Part shown: positions 1-8,800 of the stretch, one piece after another | Position numbering within the stretch: position 1 is the first letter of the stretch | Layout: every line of letters begins with the position of its first letter | From: an uncultured Bacteroidales bacterium | GTDB taxonomy: Bacteria; Bacteroidota; Bacteroidia; Bacteroidales; UBA932 | Length of the DNA: 38,539 bases | NCBI GenBank assembly: GCA_900316045.1 | Contig: ONBM01000060.1 | Coordinates: 1 to 38,539 of the forward strand | Direction of reading: 5' to 3' | Translations under genes and position numbers: made by a program | The notes under the pieces: generated by a model | Told to the model about the DNA's origin: nothing | What the model saw: only the letters and a program-made list of their open reading frames with translations | The model's database searches: none

Positions 1-883
1 CAGAGCAGAAGTACAGGTACTTTCCGTCTGGAGAGAAAGCCGGAAATGTCTCGAACTCGGTGCTGGACTTCGTGAGAGGCGACCAGCAGATGGAGTGATT
101 CCCGACATCATAGACGACAATGTCGGAGGCAGAGTCGAACACTTCGATCCTGTTCGGGTCGTGGTTGAAGAAAGACTGTTTCGTGGCATTGACCGAGAAT
201 GCGATGTACTTTCCGGATGGGTGCCAGAAAGGATACACCAGGTTGCTGATGGTTGAGTCCGTCTTAGTGTCCAGCTTCTCGATCCGGCCATCGTCAATCA
301 CGTAAGTTCCCCCGAAAATGGCCCTCGCATGGAAAACGGCTTGCCGTGAATCCCTGTCCTTGGGAGTGTGGCAATTGACGCAATTGTCTTCGCCAAGCCT
401 GTTCTCGTAGATTGGCGTCTGTCTGTACGAGAGGAGGTTCCTCTGGTAGAGTCCCATCAATTTCCACCCTCCGTACCCCGGCGGAATGAGGCGGTAGGAC
501 AGGAACGGATCAATCTCGTCCTGAGACACATAGATGCGAAACGGCCTGTAAGCTTTCCACTGGCCATCCTGTTTGACAGCAATCTGAAGCTTTACCTGAG
601 GTTCGCGGACCAGTTTTCTCCACAGTGAAGGAGGAAAAGAGAACAGGCCATTACTGCCACCTCTCAACTGAATATTTCCATTCACCACGAGGCGGCATTC
701 TTCACTGCCGAGGTAGGAAAAGTTTAGCGGGGCGATGTTCCGAGGCACTGTGACATCGGAATAGTCCGGAAAAATTTCGGGAACTCCATCCAGCAGAGCG
801 TCGGATATTTCCACTCTTTGGCTACAGGAAAATATGAGAGTCATCGCAACGGCAAGAAGCGACATTAGCAAGAGCTTTTTCAT
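1..883 (-). CDS. PD40/TolB-like beta-propeller lipoprotein with a CXXCH haem motif (partial)
   Basis: The gene starts at 883 and runs leftward off the window, so only the first 294 residues are visible. Its ATG overlaps the stop of the upstream DUF6057-like gene in an ATGA arrangement, so the two are translationally coupled. The N-terminus is a lipoprotein signal with Cys20 in IFSC. A beta-rich region of about 140 residues follows, then Cys168-V-N-Cys171-His172 (NCVNCHTP), a canonical c-type haem attachment motif. After it come at least two PD40/WD40-like propeller blades with the W/F-x-P-x-GKY signature (near residues 224-240 and 285-294). Similar TolB-like proteins are common in Bacteroidetes with unknown function. 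An envelope-anchored propeller that might carry haem is my inference. Haem attachment would need a cytochrome c maturation system elsewhere in the genome. The family call is good; the role is unknown. Confidence 0.8.
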   Translation of the reverse strand, partial: MKKLLLMSLLAVAMTLIFSCSQRVEISDALLDGVPEIFPDYSDVTVPRNIAPLNFSYLGSEECRLVVNGNIQLRGGSNGLFSFPPSLWRKLVREPQVKLQIAVKQDGQWKAYRPFRIYVSQDEIDPFLSYRLIPPGYGGWKLMGLYQRNLLSYRQTPIYENRLGEDNCVNCHTPKDRDSRQAVFHARAIFGGTYVIDDGRIEKLDTKTDSTISNLVYPFWHPSGKYIAFSVNATKQSFFNHDPNRIEVFDSASDIVVYDVGNHSICWSPLTKSSTEFETFPAFSPDGKYLYFCS

Positions 884-2586
884 ATCTTGGTGAACAGCAT
901 ATAATTCCAGAAGGTGTCGGAATACCCGCCAGGAGCATGGGAACCTCCAGTACGTCCATATTGTTTCTTGAAAGTTTCAAAACGAGCGATAGTTTCTTCA
1001 GTAACTCCATGGGAATGCAGGTATTCCGGGGTCAGCGAATTGAATTCGTCATATTCTTCGGCAGAAATCCCATGTGCGAGTGCATATTCCTTGGTAGTGG
1101 TCTGGAAATAGTCATAGAAAAAGACTAGTGCCTCCTGGGCTGGGATTGGAAGATTCTCAAATCCTGGCCTTCCGAAATTCTTGTCGATAAGGCGATAGAC
1201 GTTCGTAATATCCTTGCAGAGAAGCAAATAGGATAAGGCATAGTCCATTGAATGGGCATTCGTGGGATTTGACTCGATAATGTTGAAGAGGTCGTCCATG
1301 ACCGACCCGTTCAGCACGAAAGCTTCCTTTTCGGGGAAGGATTCCGGCGAAGCTTCAAGCTTTTGTGAAGCCACCCACTTTGCGTAATGAGGTGCCTTGC
1401 CGAGTTTCGCCAGATATTTCCGAGCCGTCTTGAATGAGCCTCTTCTGATGTCCACGTCAGCCACGATTTTCATCATGGATGGATTGTAGCCACAGTTCGA
1501 CTGCAACAGGTTGAAGGCCACGCTCTGGGCAGCCGCATAGTTTCCCATAGCATAGAGCACATGTGCGAGACGCACGTCCATGTTGTGCCCATCCTCGATG
1601 TAGATAAGGCTCATCGGACCGTTCTGAGGAGCTTTGAAGAGATCTTCAGTGAGCCGTCCCTGCTCGGCCTTCGCCAAATTGTAGTAATTGGACATGAGAT
1701 ACTGGTGAATGTTCTTCCGGCTCTCTTTCTCTAGTTCCTCCCAGCGGCCGTTCACGGCAAAGAACTCGCATTTGTAAAAAGCCTTGTCGGTTCTTGAAAG
1801 GATTTTCAGGCTGGACTCACGAGACCACACCGCAGAGATGGAAACTAGAACGGCGGCGACTCCTGCCGGGATCATATTCCTTCCCGATTTTCCGGGAATG
1901 CTGGCTGCCAGGCAGCACACCGGAAGCGAAAACCAGAATACTAGATGGAATTTTCTCATGACTTCGGCTTCCTCATAGAAAAAATCGGGAAGGAAGGCCG
2001 ACGAGACGGCCCCGAATACTCCGTTCCTGAAGGCCAGAAGTCCCACCAAAGCGGCAACTGCGAGGTACGACAAGGAAAGGAACTTCCCTCTTCCATCCTT
2101 TTCACTGAATATGTCCAATGCCGCAGCGGACAGGGCGAAAACGAATGCGCACGGCCCAGCAATGAAATAGAGGACGGCCGTGATCAGGATCCCCATCGAC
2201 GGGCGGGCAAGATAACTCGATTGGAGACTCTCATTTAAAAAGACATTGAGTCCCAGAAGCACGAATATGTAGCCGACGAGGATGTCGTAATGTAGGTTGT
2301 TGTCGGCGAGCGAGGCGTAAAGCAGAAGCGATGGTACAACAGACAGCAAAACAGCAGGAATCCAGTACGTTCTCTTCCTGAATATGTTCCATGCAAGGAA
2401 TGAGGCCAAGACCAGAAGCGAAATCGTCAACGCCATGGCCGCTGCGGGCGAGTAGAAGCACTGCGTGACGAACCTTGCCACCACGGCTGAGACACCACCA
2501 GGCTGTGCAGCCAAGCCAGCTACATAGTCCCAGCTATTCTCGAACAACTGCTGTTGTTCGCGGTATGCAAGCGAGAAAGGTGTCAT
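880..2586 (-). CDS. DUF6057-like membrane protein with cytoplasmic or periplasmic helical repeat tail
   Basis: The protein has 568 residues. About seven hydrophobic spans occupy the first half (near residues 49-66, 75-93, 101-117, 131-157, 169-186, 213-231 and 238-254). A soluble C-terminal half of about 300 residues looks helical and TPR-like, with repeated Tyr/Ala/Leu pairs such as NYYNLAKAEQG and LYAMGNYAAAQ. The start overlaps the stop of the small lipoprotein gene upstream (ATGA), and its own stop overlaps the start of the PD40 lipoprotein gene in the same way, so the three form one coupled translation unit. I recognise this as the DUF6057 type of Bacteroidetes membrane protein found next to TolB-like genes. 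No enzymatic motif is visible. A scaffold or assembly role for the haem-motif lipoprotein is possible but unsupported. Confidence 0.8.
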   Translation of the reverse strand: MTPFSLAYREQQQLFENSWDYVAGLAAQPGGVSAVVARFVTQCFYSPAAAMALTISLLVLASFLAWNIFRKRTYWIPAVLLSVVPSLLLYASLADNNLHYDILVGYIFVLLGLNVFLNESLQSSYLARPSMGILITAVLYFIAGPCAFVFALSAAALDIFSEKDGRGKFLSLSYLAVAALVGLLAFRNGVFGAVSSAFLPDFFYEEAEVMRKFHLVFWFSLPVCCLAASIPGKSGRNMIPAGVAAVLVSISAVWSRESSLKILSRTDKAFYKCEFFAVNGRWEELEKESRKNIHQYLMSNYYNLAKAEQGRLTEDLFKAPQNGPMSLIYIEDGHNMDVRLAHVLYAMGNYAAAQSVAFNLLQSNCGYNPSMMKIVADVDIRRGSFKTARKYLAKLGKAPHYAKWVASQKLEASPESFPEKEAFVLNGSVMDDLFNIIESNPTNAHSMDYALSYLLLCKDITNVYRLIDKNFGRPGFENLPIPAQEALVFFYDYFQTTTKEYALAHGISAEEYDEFNSLTPEYLHSHGVTEETIARFETFKKQYGRTGGSHAPGGYSDTFWNYMLFTKI

Positions 2587-3053
2587 TGACTCATGTATTT
2601 GTTGCCTACAGGATGACGAATCGGCTTTGTCCGGACATACATTTTGTCGTAGACTGATTCGTGGTTGTCGCCAACCTCCTTGAGACTGCTCTCGATGCGT
2701 TCCTTAGGCAGCAAAGGAAGTTCTGTGAGTCCGTCGCTGAATATCATCCTATTGTTGAGATTGCTTTGGAGGATGTCGAAGAGGTAATAATAACGGTACT
2801 CCTTTTCGATGCTCTCATCATCCAACGTACGGCAACGCACCCTGCACTGCAACATACAGATTGAGTCGTCATGATACACTAATGCGAAGGAGTCTATCTG
2901 GATGTCCTTGACAGCGCCGTATTCGTAAGTGAGAGTCGAATCTATCGTGGCTGGCATCTGCGCCCTGGCCAGTAGTACCAGTTCTGGCGTTCTTTTCGCA
3001 CAAGCGCATAACGCCAGAAGAGTAGCCAGAATGATGATTATTCTTCGTGTCAT
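2583..3053 (-). CDS. Small lipoprotein, function unknown
   Basis: The protein has 156 residues. It begins with a signal peptide and a lipobox (LLALCAC, lipid-bearing Cys near residue 17 or 19), followed by a soluble domain with no recognised family. The centre contains paired beta-like segments (SICMLQCRVRCRT) with two cysteines. The end of the gene overlaps the DUF6057-like start by four bases. It lies only about 20 bases after the terminator behind susD. It therefore either depends on read-through from the susCD promoter or has a promoter buried in the terminator region; a partial -7-like TATATTTA stretch sits at 3062-3070 on this strand but has no convincing -33 partner. It opens the three-gene lipoprotein/membrane/PD40 unit. 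Confidence 0.7.
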   Translation of the reverse strand: MTRRIIIILATLLALCACAKRTPELVLLARAQMPATIDSTLTYEYGAVKDIQIDSFALVYHDDSICMLQCRVRCRTLDDESIEKEYRYYYLFDILQSNLNNRMIFSDGLTELPLLPKERIESSLKEVGDNHESVYDKMYVRTKPIRHPVGNKYMSQ

Positions 3054-3073
3054 ACTTGTCTGTAAATATAGTC

Positions 3074-3106
3074 AAAAAAAATCGGAAGCCTGATGAAGAC
3101 TTCCGA
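3074..3106 (-). terminator. Rho-independent terminator after susD-like gene
   Basis: Read on the minus strand, TCGGAAG (3106-3100) pairs with CTTCCGA (3088-3082) across an 11-base loop, and is followed directly by eight T residues (3081-3074). It lies 22 bases past the stop of the SusD-like gene. It should limit transcription into the downstream lipoprotein/DUF6057/PD40 genes. Confidence 0.85.
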
Positions 3107-3127
3107 CTTTCAAGAACAGAATGGCTA

Positions 3128-5137
3128 TTAATATCCTGTGTTCTGAGGGTATTCATATCCGACATTGGACTGGATAACCTGGATAGGGATAGGATACTGG
3201 TAGTTGTAAGGATGTATGTTAGGAATCCACCTATGCTCGGCCTCGTTCCACACGCGACCCATGCCGGTGTTCTGCTCATCGGTCATGTTGGTGTAGCTGA
3301 AACCATATTTGCGAGTACGCTCATAGAGAGTGTTGCTCGTGGTCTCGTCCTGGACTGGATAGCACTCGCTTACGTAAGAATTCACGTTAGGATTGACTGA
3401 CAAACGGTTGAGAGTAATCCACCTGTGCTCTTCTCCAAAGAGCTCGCGGGCACGCTCATCGAGGATGAAGTCGATGTTTATGTCGTTTGCCGTAACAGGG
3501 GTAGCACCTGCGCGATTGCGTATTACGTTGATAGTGGTGGCAGCTCCACTCTTGTCGCCAAGAGCAAGCTGAGCTTCCGCCTTGAGAAGATAAACCTCGG
3601 CTACTCGCATCATGTACCACTCGACGTCGTAAGCTTTCGTGTCGCCATTAGGATGCTTGTCATCGGTGAATTTCCAGAAACGGGCGAACATTGCGATAGT
3701 GTCGGAAGCATTGACCTTATAAGCTGCAACGCCTGGATGGGCGGCTTCGCGGTCAAGTGCATACTTGAGGGCATCGAAACGGCGAGTTCCGCCTGGAGTA
3801 AACCAGTTTCGCTGAATCATGTTCTTAGGCCCACGGATATCGTCTCCGGTACCATTCCACAAATCGTACTGAACCCATGTCGTAGGGTACAGGTTGTTTC
3901 CTGCATAGGCATAGCCAGCTCCGATGGAATCTCTCTGGTTCGGAGGAAGCTGACGTCCTGCGATGCCTGCAGTCGTTGCGGCATCGGCCGCACGACCGGT
4001 GCTGACACCTGCCGGAAGAGTTGCGGCATCGTCTCCGAAGAGATAGAACTTGGTAGCACCGCCAACGATATTAGGATCTCCGTCTGGATATGTGCGAACT
4101 GTCGTGTTCATCTTTATGGAATTGCAGAGCCAGTTTGCCTCAGTGGTGTTGGCACGCACTCGCGACCAGGAATCTCCGCCACCTCCCTGAGAGTAGTTAT
4201 TGTAGGAATACTGAAGCACCCAGATTCCTTCCTTGTTCTCCGGAAGGTCGGCATTGTTGTCGTTGTTGCCTGTACCTTCGCGGAACAAATCCCAATATGC
4301 TCCTGCAGGAGCGGCAAGGGAATTGCCGTAACGGTCGACTTTCTCGTTCTTACGATTTCCGAAGCGGGTGGTCATAATGTTGTAGTCACCGTCCGTCTTG
4401 TCTATCACACGGTTCGTGGCCTCAAGCGCCTCTTGGAATTTTCCGAGGTCGAGACAGATTTCAGCCAGAAGAGTAGCCGCAGCAGCCTTTGTAACGGTGC
4501 CTTTCGCACGTGGGGTAGTAGGAAGGTTCGCCTCAGCCCACACGAGTTGCTCGTAGCAATATTCCCACACTTCCTGGCGAGAGCTCGGCACATAACCAAG
4601 AGTGATCTCCGCAGTATGGTGCTTTATGATTGGAACGTTGCCGTACATGCCGGCCAAGCATCTGTATGCCCAAGCCTGAAGGAACACAGCCTCGGCACGC
4701 AGACCGTTTTTGGTAGCCTCCGACTTGTACTTTACGCTGGTGTTTTCATCGATGGCATCTATGGCAGTGTTCGCATAGTTCACCAGATAGTAAAGTTCGT
4801 TGTACCAGTGGCGAGCGTAACCGCTACTGGAAGTGAAGTTGTTCCAATTGGCAAAGTGGTCGTTATTGCTGTTCTCTGCAAACGTATCGAGACCGCATCC
4901 CATCAGCATCCAGGAATGTATGCCGTGAGACTGCCCCTGAACAAGGTACTGGACTTCGCGATAGCAAGGGTTGACTGCTTCTTGCATTTCCTCTTCGGTG
5001 CTGTAGAAACCACCGCTGTCGTAGGTATAGGAATGTTCTTTGAGGAAATCATCGTCGCTATTGCAGCTCGAGAAGGCAAAGGCGACGGCAGCACCTGCTA
5101 AAACGGAAAATATGTAATTATATAGTTTCATATTCAT
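3128..5137 (-). CDS. RagB/SusD-like glycan-binding lipoprotein (first pair)
   Basis: This is a SusD-family outer-membrane lipoprotein of about 669 residues. It should sit on the cell surface as the lid of the SusC channel and bind glycan. The signal peptide ends in a lipobox (FSSC), and the cysteine is followed by NSDDDF, an acidic tract typical of lipoproteins exported to the Bacteroidetes surface. TPR-like helices follow, and the C-terminal RagB/SusD region includes DVEWYMMRVAEVYLLKAEA and RARELFGEEHRW. I place the start at the ATG at 5137; a TTG in frame at 5140 would add one residue, and a second ATG lies at 5131. The stop of the SusC-like gene is only a few bases upstream, so the two are co-transcribed and probably coupled. 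A strong terminator follows. The ligand is not predictable from sequence. Confidence 0.93.
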   Translation of the reverse strand: MNMKLYNYIFSVLAGAAVAFAFSSCNSDDDFLKEHSYTYDSGGFYSTEEEMQEAVNPCYREVQYLVQGQSHGIHSWMLMGCGLDTFAENSNNDHFANWNNFTSSSGYARHWYNELYYLVNYANTAIDAIDENTSVKYKSEATKNGLRAEAVFLQAWAYRCLAGMYGNVPIIKHHTAEITLGYVPSSRQEVWEYCYEQLVWAEANLPTTPRAKGTVTKAAAATLLAEICLDLGKFQEALEATNRVIDKTDGDYNIMTTRFGNRKNEKVDRYGNSLAAPAGAYWDLFREGTGNNDNNADLPENKEGIWVLQYSYNNYSQGGGGDSWSRVRANTTEANWLCNSIKMNTTVRTYPDGDPNIVGGATKFYLFGDDAATLPAGVSTGRAADAATTAGIAGRQLPPNQRDSIGAGYAYAGNNLYPTTWVQYDLWNGTGDDIRGPKNMIQRNWFTPGGTRRFDALKYALDREAAHPGVAAYKVNASDTIAMFARFWKFTDDKHPNGDTKAYDVEWYMMRVAEVYLLKAEAQLALGDKSGAATTINVIRNRAGATPVTANDINIDFILDERARELFGEEHRWITLNRLSVNPNVNSYVSECYPVQDETTSNTLYERTRKYGFSYTNMTDEQNTGMGRVWNEAEHRWIPNIHPYNYQYPIPIQVIQSNVGYEYPQNTGY

Positions 5138-5144
5138 CAAGTGT

Positions 5145-8100
5145 TTAGAAGGTTATGGTTGCGCCAAAAGTGAAGGTACGGTAAGTTCCGTTTCTTACGA
5201 ATCTGCCCGATGCAGAGCCGGCAGCAAGCGTACCACCGTCCTCCGGATCCAATCCGGACCAGTTGGTGATGGTGAAGAGATCGGTGCCGGAGAAGTAGAG
5301 CCTGAGTCCCTGCAGTCCTATCTTGCTCACAAGTTTCTGATCGAAATTGTAGGAGAACGAAAGATCTTTGAGCTTCAGGAAGCTACGATCGTTCCAGAAC
5401 TGGTAGTCAAGCGAATTGCCGTAATTGGATTTCGGATATTTGTTTCCGTCACCTTCTTTCATCCAGGCGTGGTATTTCTTAAGCTGGATTCCGTTATGGT
5501 ATGTGAAAGCGTATGGGTCGTATCCGAGGAAATGGGTATCGTCACCCTGCATCCAGCGGAAGCTGAAGTAGAGCGAGAAGTTTTTCCAAGTGAAAGTGTT
5601 GCCGAAGTTCACTGTGAACAGAGGATCTTGGGTTCCAAGATAGGCGCGGTCGTTTGCGTCAATCTTGCCATCTTTGTTCGTGTCCTCGAATTTAATGTCG
5701 CCAGGCTTCGCATCAGGCTGTATAAGAGTGCCGTCAGCGTTCTTGTAATCTTTTATCTCCTTCTCATTCTGGAATATGCCCAGTTTCTTAAGGTCGTAAG
5801 CTGCTGCGATAGGATGTCCGACCATGAGAGCATAGTAACTGTCGAATCCGTAAGCAGTAGCATTGGCAACATCGTCGGTCTCCTCGCCAGCATAGTTCTT
5901 TCCGAACAGACTCACGATTTTATTGGTGTTGCTGTCGAAAGTGAGGTCGCTCTCCCAACGTAAAGTATTGGAACCGTTGCCGTCCAGATTGACCGAATGC
6001 AGGGTGATTTCAATGCCCTTGTTGGTAACCTTTCCTACATTGTCACTAGCGCTTTGATATCCCGATGGATAAGGGACAGAACGGGAAACAAGCATGTCTG
6101 TGGTCTTGCCAGTGTACACATCAATGCTACCATCCAAACGATTCTTCAGCACGGAGAAATCGAGACCAACATCGAACTTAGTCACGGTCGCCCATGTCAA
6201 AGTCCTGTTAGGCAGATTGTTTGGTATAAATCCTAGGGTTGACTTATCGTCCAGCCACGTGTACCATGAAGATAGGGTGGAGTTGGTTGCATAAGCGCTC
6301 ACGGAGCGGCTGCCATTCTGGCCGTAGGAAGCGCGGAGCTTGAGGAAATCGATCCAAGAGACGTTGTCTTTCAAGAAATTCTCGTTAGAGAGAACCCAAG
6401 CTGCGGACGCTCCGTAGAAGTTGCCCCATTTGTGTCCATCAGCGAAAGCAGAATAACCGTCACGACGGAAATTGAATGTAAGGTAGTAGGTCTGACGATA
6501 ATTGTAGTTAGCACGCGCAAGGTAGGAAACCGTCTGCGTACGAGTACGAGTTCTGCCTATTCCCTTGGTATCCTGATTTGAATAGGACTGGATATACCAT
6601 TTCAGCGTGACTGGCGTCGAGAACTTGCTATAGGAAGTTGACAGACCTTCGCTATTTGATGCTTCGCGCTCATAACCTACCATTGCATCGAAATGATGGT
6701 TTCGGAGGAAATCGACATTGTAGCTGAGCAGGTGGTTCAAAGTCCAAGAACCGTATTGGCTCATGCTTGAAGAACCGCTAACTTTCGCAAGATACTGTGA
6801 AGGATTGTCCATCTGGCTAGGACTCGTGGTGTCGACCCAGAGGCTCGGGCTATTGAAAACATCGCTTCTGCTAGTGTTGCGTTGACCGCTCAAAGTGAAC
6901 CTGTAGGAAAGACCATCTATCCAAGGCTGGGTGATTTCTGAGAAGAAAACGCCATTAAGGTTGTAATTGTGTCCCTCCCTGGATGTGTAGAGATAAGAAT
7001 CAGCTGCGGCGGAACCGATGAACGGGCTGGCAACGTTGCCGTCAGGAGCGCTCGAGTACCAGTCTCCGTAACCGCCTTCGATGAGTTCCTTGTTTTTAGC
7101 GTTGTCCCCGACCTTGACGAAAGAGAATGGAGAATACCACATCGCATACGCTAGACTCGGTGACTGCCCCCAGCTTTTAGCTGAAAGGAAATTGCCCTTG
7201 AGTCCCACGGTGACATAGTCATTTATCTTGCCTTCGAGTTTCGACATGATGTCATATTTCTCGTAGTCGTTGCCCTTCATTATGCCTTTCTGAAGAGTGT
7301 AGTCACCAGAAATATAATAGTTGACATATTTGTTCTGTCCAGAAACACTGAGGTCGTACTTCTGTCCAGTCCCCTTTCTAGTCACCTCATCCATCCAGTT
7401 AGTCCAAACACCCTGGTCATATGCCTGTTGCTCAACGGTATTCATAAGAATGCCGTTAACTGTAGAAAGCTGATCTCCGCTAAGTTGAGAATAAGAATCA
7501 GGATAGGCGTCGAGAGTTGAGGACGACGTCTTGACGTGGTTGTACCTGTTGCTCAGAAGAGCAGAAGGGCTGCTAACCATCTTAGGCATCCTGGACCAAT
7601 CGGAAATGCTGAGCTGCGTGCCAAAACGGACAGTCGGCTTCTCCGTGCTACCTCTCTTAGTAGTGATAATGATGACTCCATTGGCAGCACGGGATCCGTA
7701 AATGGCTGCTGCAGATGCATCCTTCAGAACATCTATGGACTGAATGTCGCTATTGCTTATTTCGTTGATTGAGCCGTGGAAAATGACTCCATCGACTACG
7801 AACAGAGGAGAATTGACTCCCTGTCTGCTAGCCGAGGAACTTTGGACGATTGAATTTTTACCACGGATGTTCATGGAACCGGTGTTGTCGCCACCCGCCG
7901 AATTGGTAGGGTTGTACTTCATTCCGGCGACCTTGCTGGAAAGGGCGACCAACGCATTAGGGTTAGGAAGATTGGAAATTTCCTTATCGGCATATTTCAC
8001 GCTGGAAATAGAGCCTGAGACATCCCTTGCTCTTGCTGTACCATAACCTACCACAACGACTTCGTCCAGGAACGTAGTGTCGTCCTTCAGAACCAGATTG

Positions 8101-8369
8101 ATGGTTCTCTGAGCGCCCACTGTGACTTCCTGGGTAGCATAACCGATGGAGGAGAAAACAAGGACGGCATTGTCTCTGACAGAATTGAGAGACCAGTTAC
8201 CTTCCATGTCTGTCGACGTGCCGGTATTGGTGCCCTTGATTTGGACAGCAACGCCGACGAGTGGTTCTCCAGAGGCATCTGTCACTTTTCCGGAGACAGA
8301 CCTCTGCGCGAACGCCTGTGCCCCTAAAATCAAGAGGCCAAGCATGAACGTGAACAAACGTTTACTCAT
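5145..8369 (-). CDS. SusC/RagA-like TonB-dependent outer-membrane transporter (first pair)
   Basis: The protein has 1074 residues, the usual size for SusC. In order it shows a signal peptide (cleavage after AQAFAQ), a carboxypeptidase-regulatory-like domain (SGKVTDASGEPLVG, residues about 24-95), the SusC TonB-box/plug start (LDEVVVVGYGT), a plug with the NGVIIITTKRG signature near residue 230, and a large beta-barrel ending in the aromatic sequence FTFGATITF. With the adjoining SusD-like lipoprotein it imports oligosaccharides or peptides using TonB energy. A Bacteroides-type promoter lies about 135 bases upstream (8506-8536), and a perfect palindrome TTTGCGCAAA (8471-8480) lies in the 5' leader. 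No glycoside hydrolase follows it in this operon; the next genes encode the lipoprotein/DUF6057/PD40 trio. Confidence 0.95.
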   Translation of the reverse strand: MSKRLFTFMLGLLILGAQAFAQRSVSGKVTDASGEPLVGVAVQIKGTNTGTSTDMEGNWSLNSVRDNAVLVFSSIGYATQEVTVGAQRTINLVLKDDTTFLDEVVVVGYGTARARDVSGSISSVKYADKEISNLPNPNALVALSSKVAGMKYNPTNSAGGDNTGSMNIRGKNSIVQSSSASRQGVNSPLFVVDGVIFHGSINEISNSDIQSIDVLKDASAAAIYGSRAANGVIIITTKRGSTEKPTVRFGTQLSISDWSRMPKMVSSPSALLSNRYNHVKTSSSTLDAYPDSYSQLSGDQLSTVNGILMNTVEQQAYDQGVWTNWMDEVTRKGTGQKYDLSVSGQNKYVNYYISGDYTLQKGIMKGNDYEKYDIMSKLEGKINDYVTVGLKGNFLSAKSWGQSPSLAYAMWYSPFSFVKVGDNAKNKELIEGGYGDWYSSAPDGNVASPFIGSAAADSYLYTSREGHNYNLNGVFFSEITQPWIDGLSYRFTLSGQRNTSRSDVFNSPSLWVDTTSPSQMDNPSQYLAKVSGSSSMSQYGSWTLNHLLSYNVDFLRNHHFDAMVGYEREASNSEGLSTSYSKFSTPVTLKWYIQSYSNQDTKGIGRTRTRTQTVSYLARANYNYRQTYYLTFNFRRDGYSAFADGHKWGNFYGASAAWVLSNENFLKDNVSWIDFLKLRASYGQNGSRSVSAYATNSTLSSWYTWLDDKSTLGFIPNNLPNRTLTWATVTKFDVGLDFSVLKNRLDGSIDVYTGKTTDMLVSRSVPYPSGYQSASDNVGKVTNKGIEITLHSVNLDGNGSNTLRWESDLTFDSNTNKIVSLFGKNYAGEETDDVANATAYGFDSYYALMVGHPIAAAYDLKKLGIFQNEKEIKDYKNADGTLIQPDAKPGDIKFEDTNKDGKIDANDRAYLGTQDPLFTVNFGNTFTWKNFSLYFSFRWMQGDDTHFLGYDPYAFTYHNGIQLKKYHAWMKEGDGNKYPKSNYGNSLDYQFWNDRSFLKLKDLSFSYNFDQKLVSKIGLQGLRLYFSGTDLFTITNWSGLDPEDGGTLAAGSASGRFVRNGTYRTFTFGATITF

Positions 8370-8470
8370 AAAACATAATTTGGGTTAATTAATAATTGTT
8401 ATTGCTTGAGATATGCAATTTCCAACTATGATTTCACATTTCATTCATAAATCCATATGGCACGCAATAG

Positions 8471-8480
8471 TTTGCGCAAA
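8471..8480. promoter_or_regulatory. Palindrome TTTGCGCAAA, candidate operator
   Basis: This is a perfect 10-base palindrome in the leader of the SusC-like gene, about 25 bases downstream of the predicted -7 box. The same perfect palindrome occurs once more in the window, in the control region of the seven-gene operon (35901-35910). An 8-base partial match (TGCGCAAA, 13830-13837) lies upstream of the second SusC-like gene. An operator role is inferred. Confidence 0.45.
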
Positions 8481-8505
8481 ATGGATTTCGCCAAAAATCT
8501 GTCGT

Positions 8506-8536
8506 CAAAACTACATAAAAAAAGTTTAACGTCAAA
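8506..8536 (-). promoter_or_regulatory. Bacteroides-type promoter of the first susCD pair
   Basis: On the minus strand the -33 element TTTG (8536-8533) is followed after exactly 19 bases by TAGTTTTG (8513-8506). This is a perfect match to the Bacteroidetes consensus TTTG-N19-21-TAnnTTTG. Transcription should start near 8499, giving a leader of about 130 bases before the ATG at 8369. Confidence 0.85.
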
Positions 8537-8731
8537 AATAATTCTAATTGACGCCATATTATTCCGCCGTCTTTCAAGTGGCTGAAAGATTTCCGGTTGC
8601 CTCCCACGATGGGAAAAAGCAGAACAGAAAAACTGTCTCACGCAAACGTTGTAAGCATTTCCGGCAGCCGGATGCCAAGATCACAACAATAGGCCAGGTT
8701 GCAACGGGGAAATTCAGGGTTGCGACAAGAA

Positions 8732-8750
8732 AAAGCGCATCCTGCGCTTT
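8732..8750. terminator. Compact hairpin, possible insulator/terminator
   Basis: AAAGCGCA (8732-8739) pairs perfectly with TGCGCTTT (8743-8750) across a three-base loop. On the minus strand it runs into TTTTTCTT, which resembles an intrinsic terminator. No minus-strand gene precedes it, so it may shield the susC promoter from upstream transcription or be a relic of lost sequence. Confidence 0.45.
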
Positions 8751-8800
8751 CTGCGAGTCGTATCTTCGCACAAAATCCGAAAAAAGGAGGTCAGCTTCAG

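Noticed and set aside
3425..5101. 558-codon open frame on the plus strand
   Set aside because: It lies wholly antisense to the SusD-like gene, has no recognisable domains or signal peptide, and is explained by the codon bias of the real gene, which removes stops in that frame.
8356..8363. AAACGTTT palindrome shared near the starts of both susC genes (also 14056-14063)
   Set aside because: It falls on Lys-Arg-Phe/Leu codons of the signal peptides (AAA CGT TTx), so coding constraint explains it without invoking an operator.
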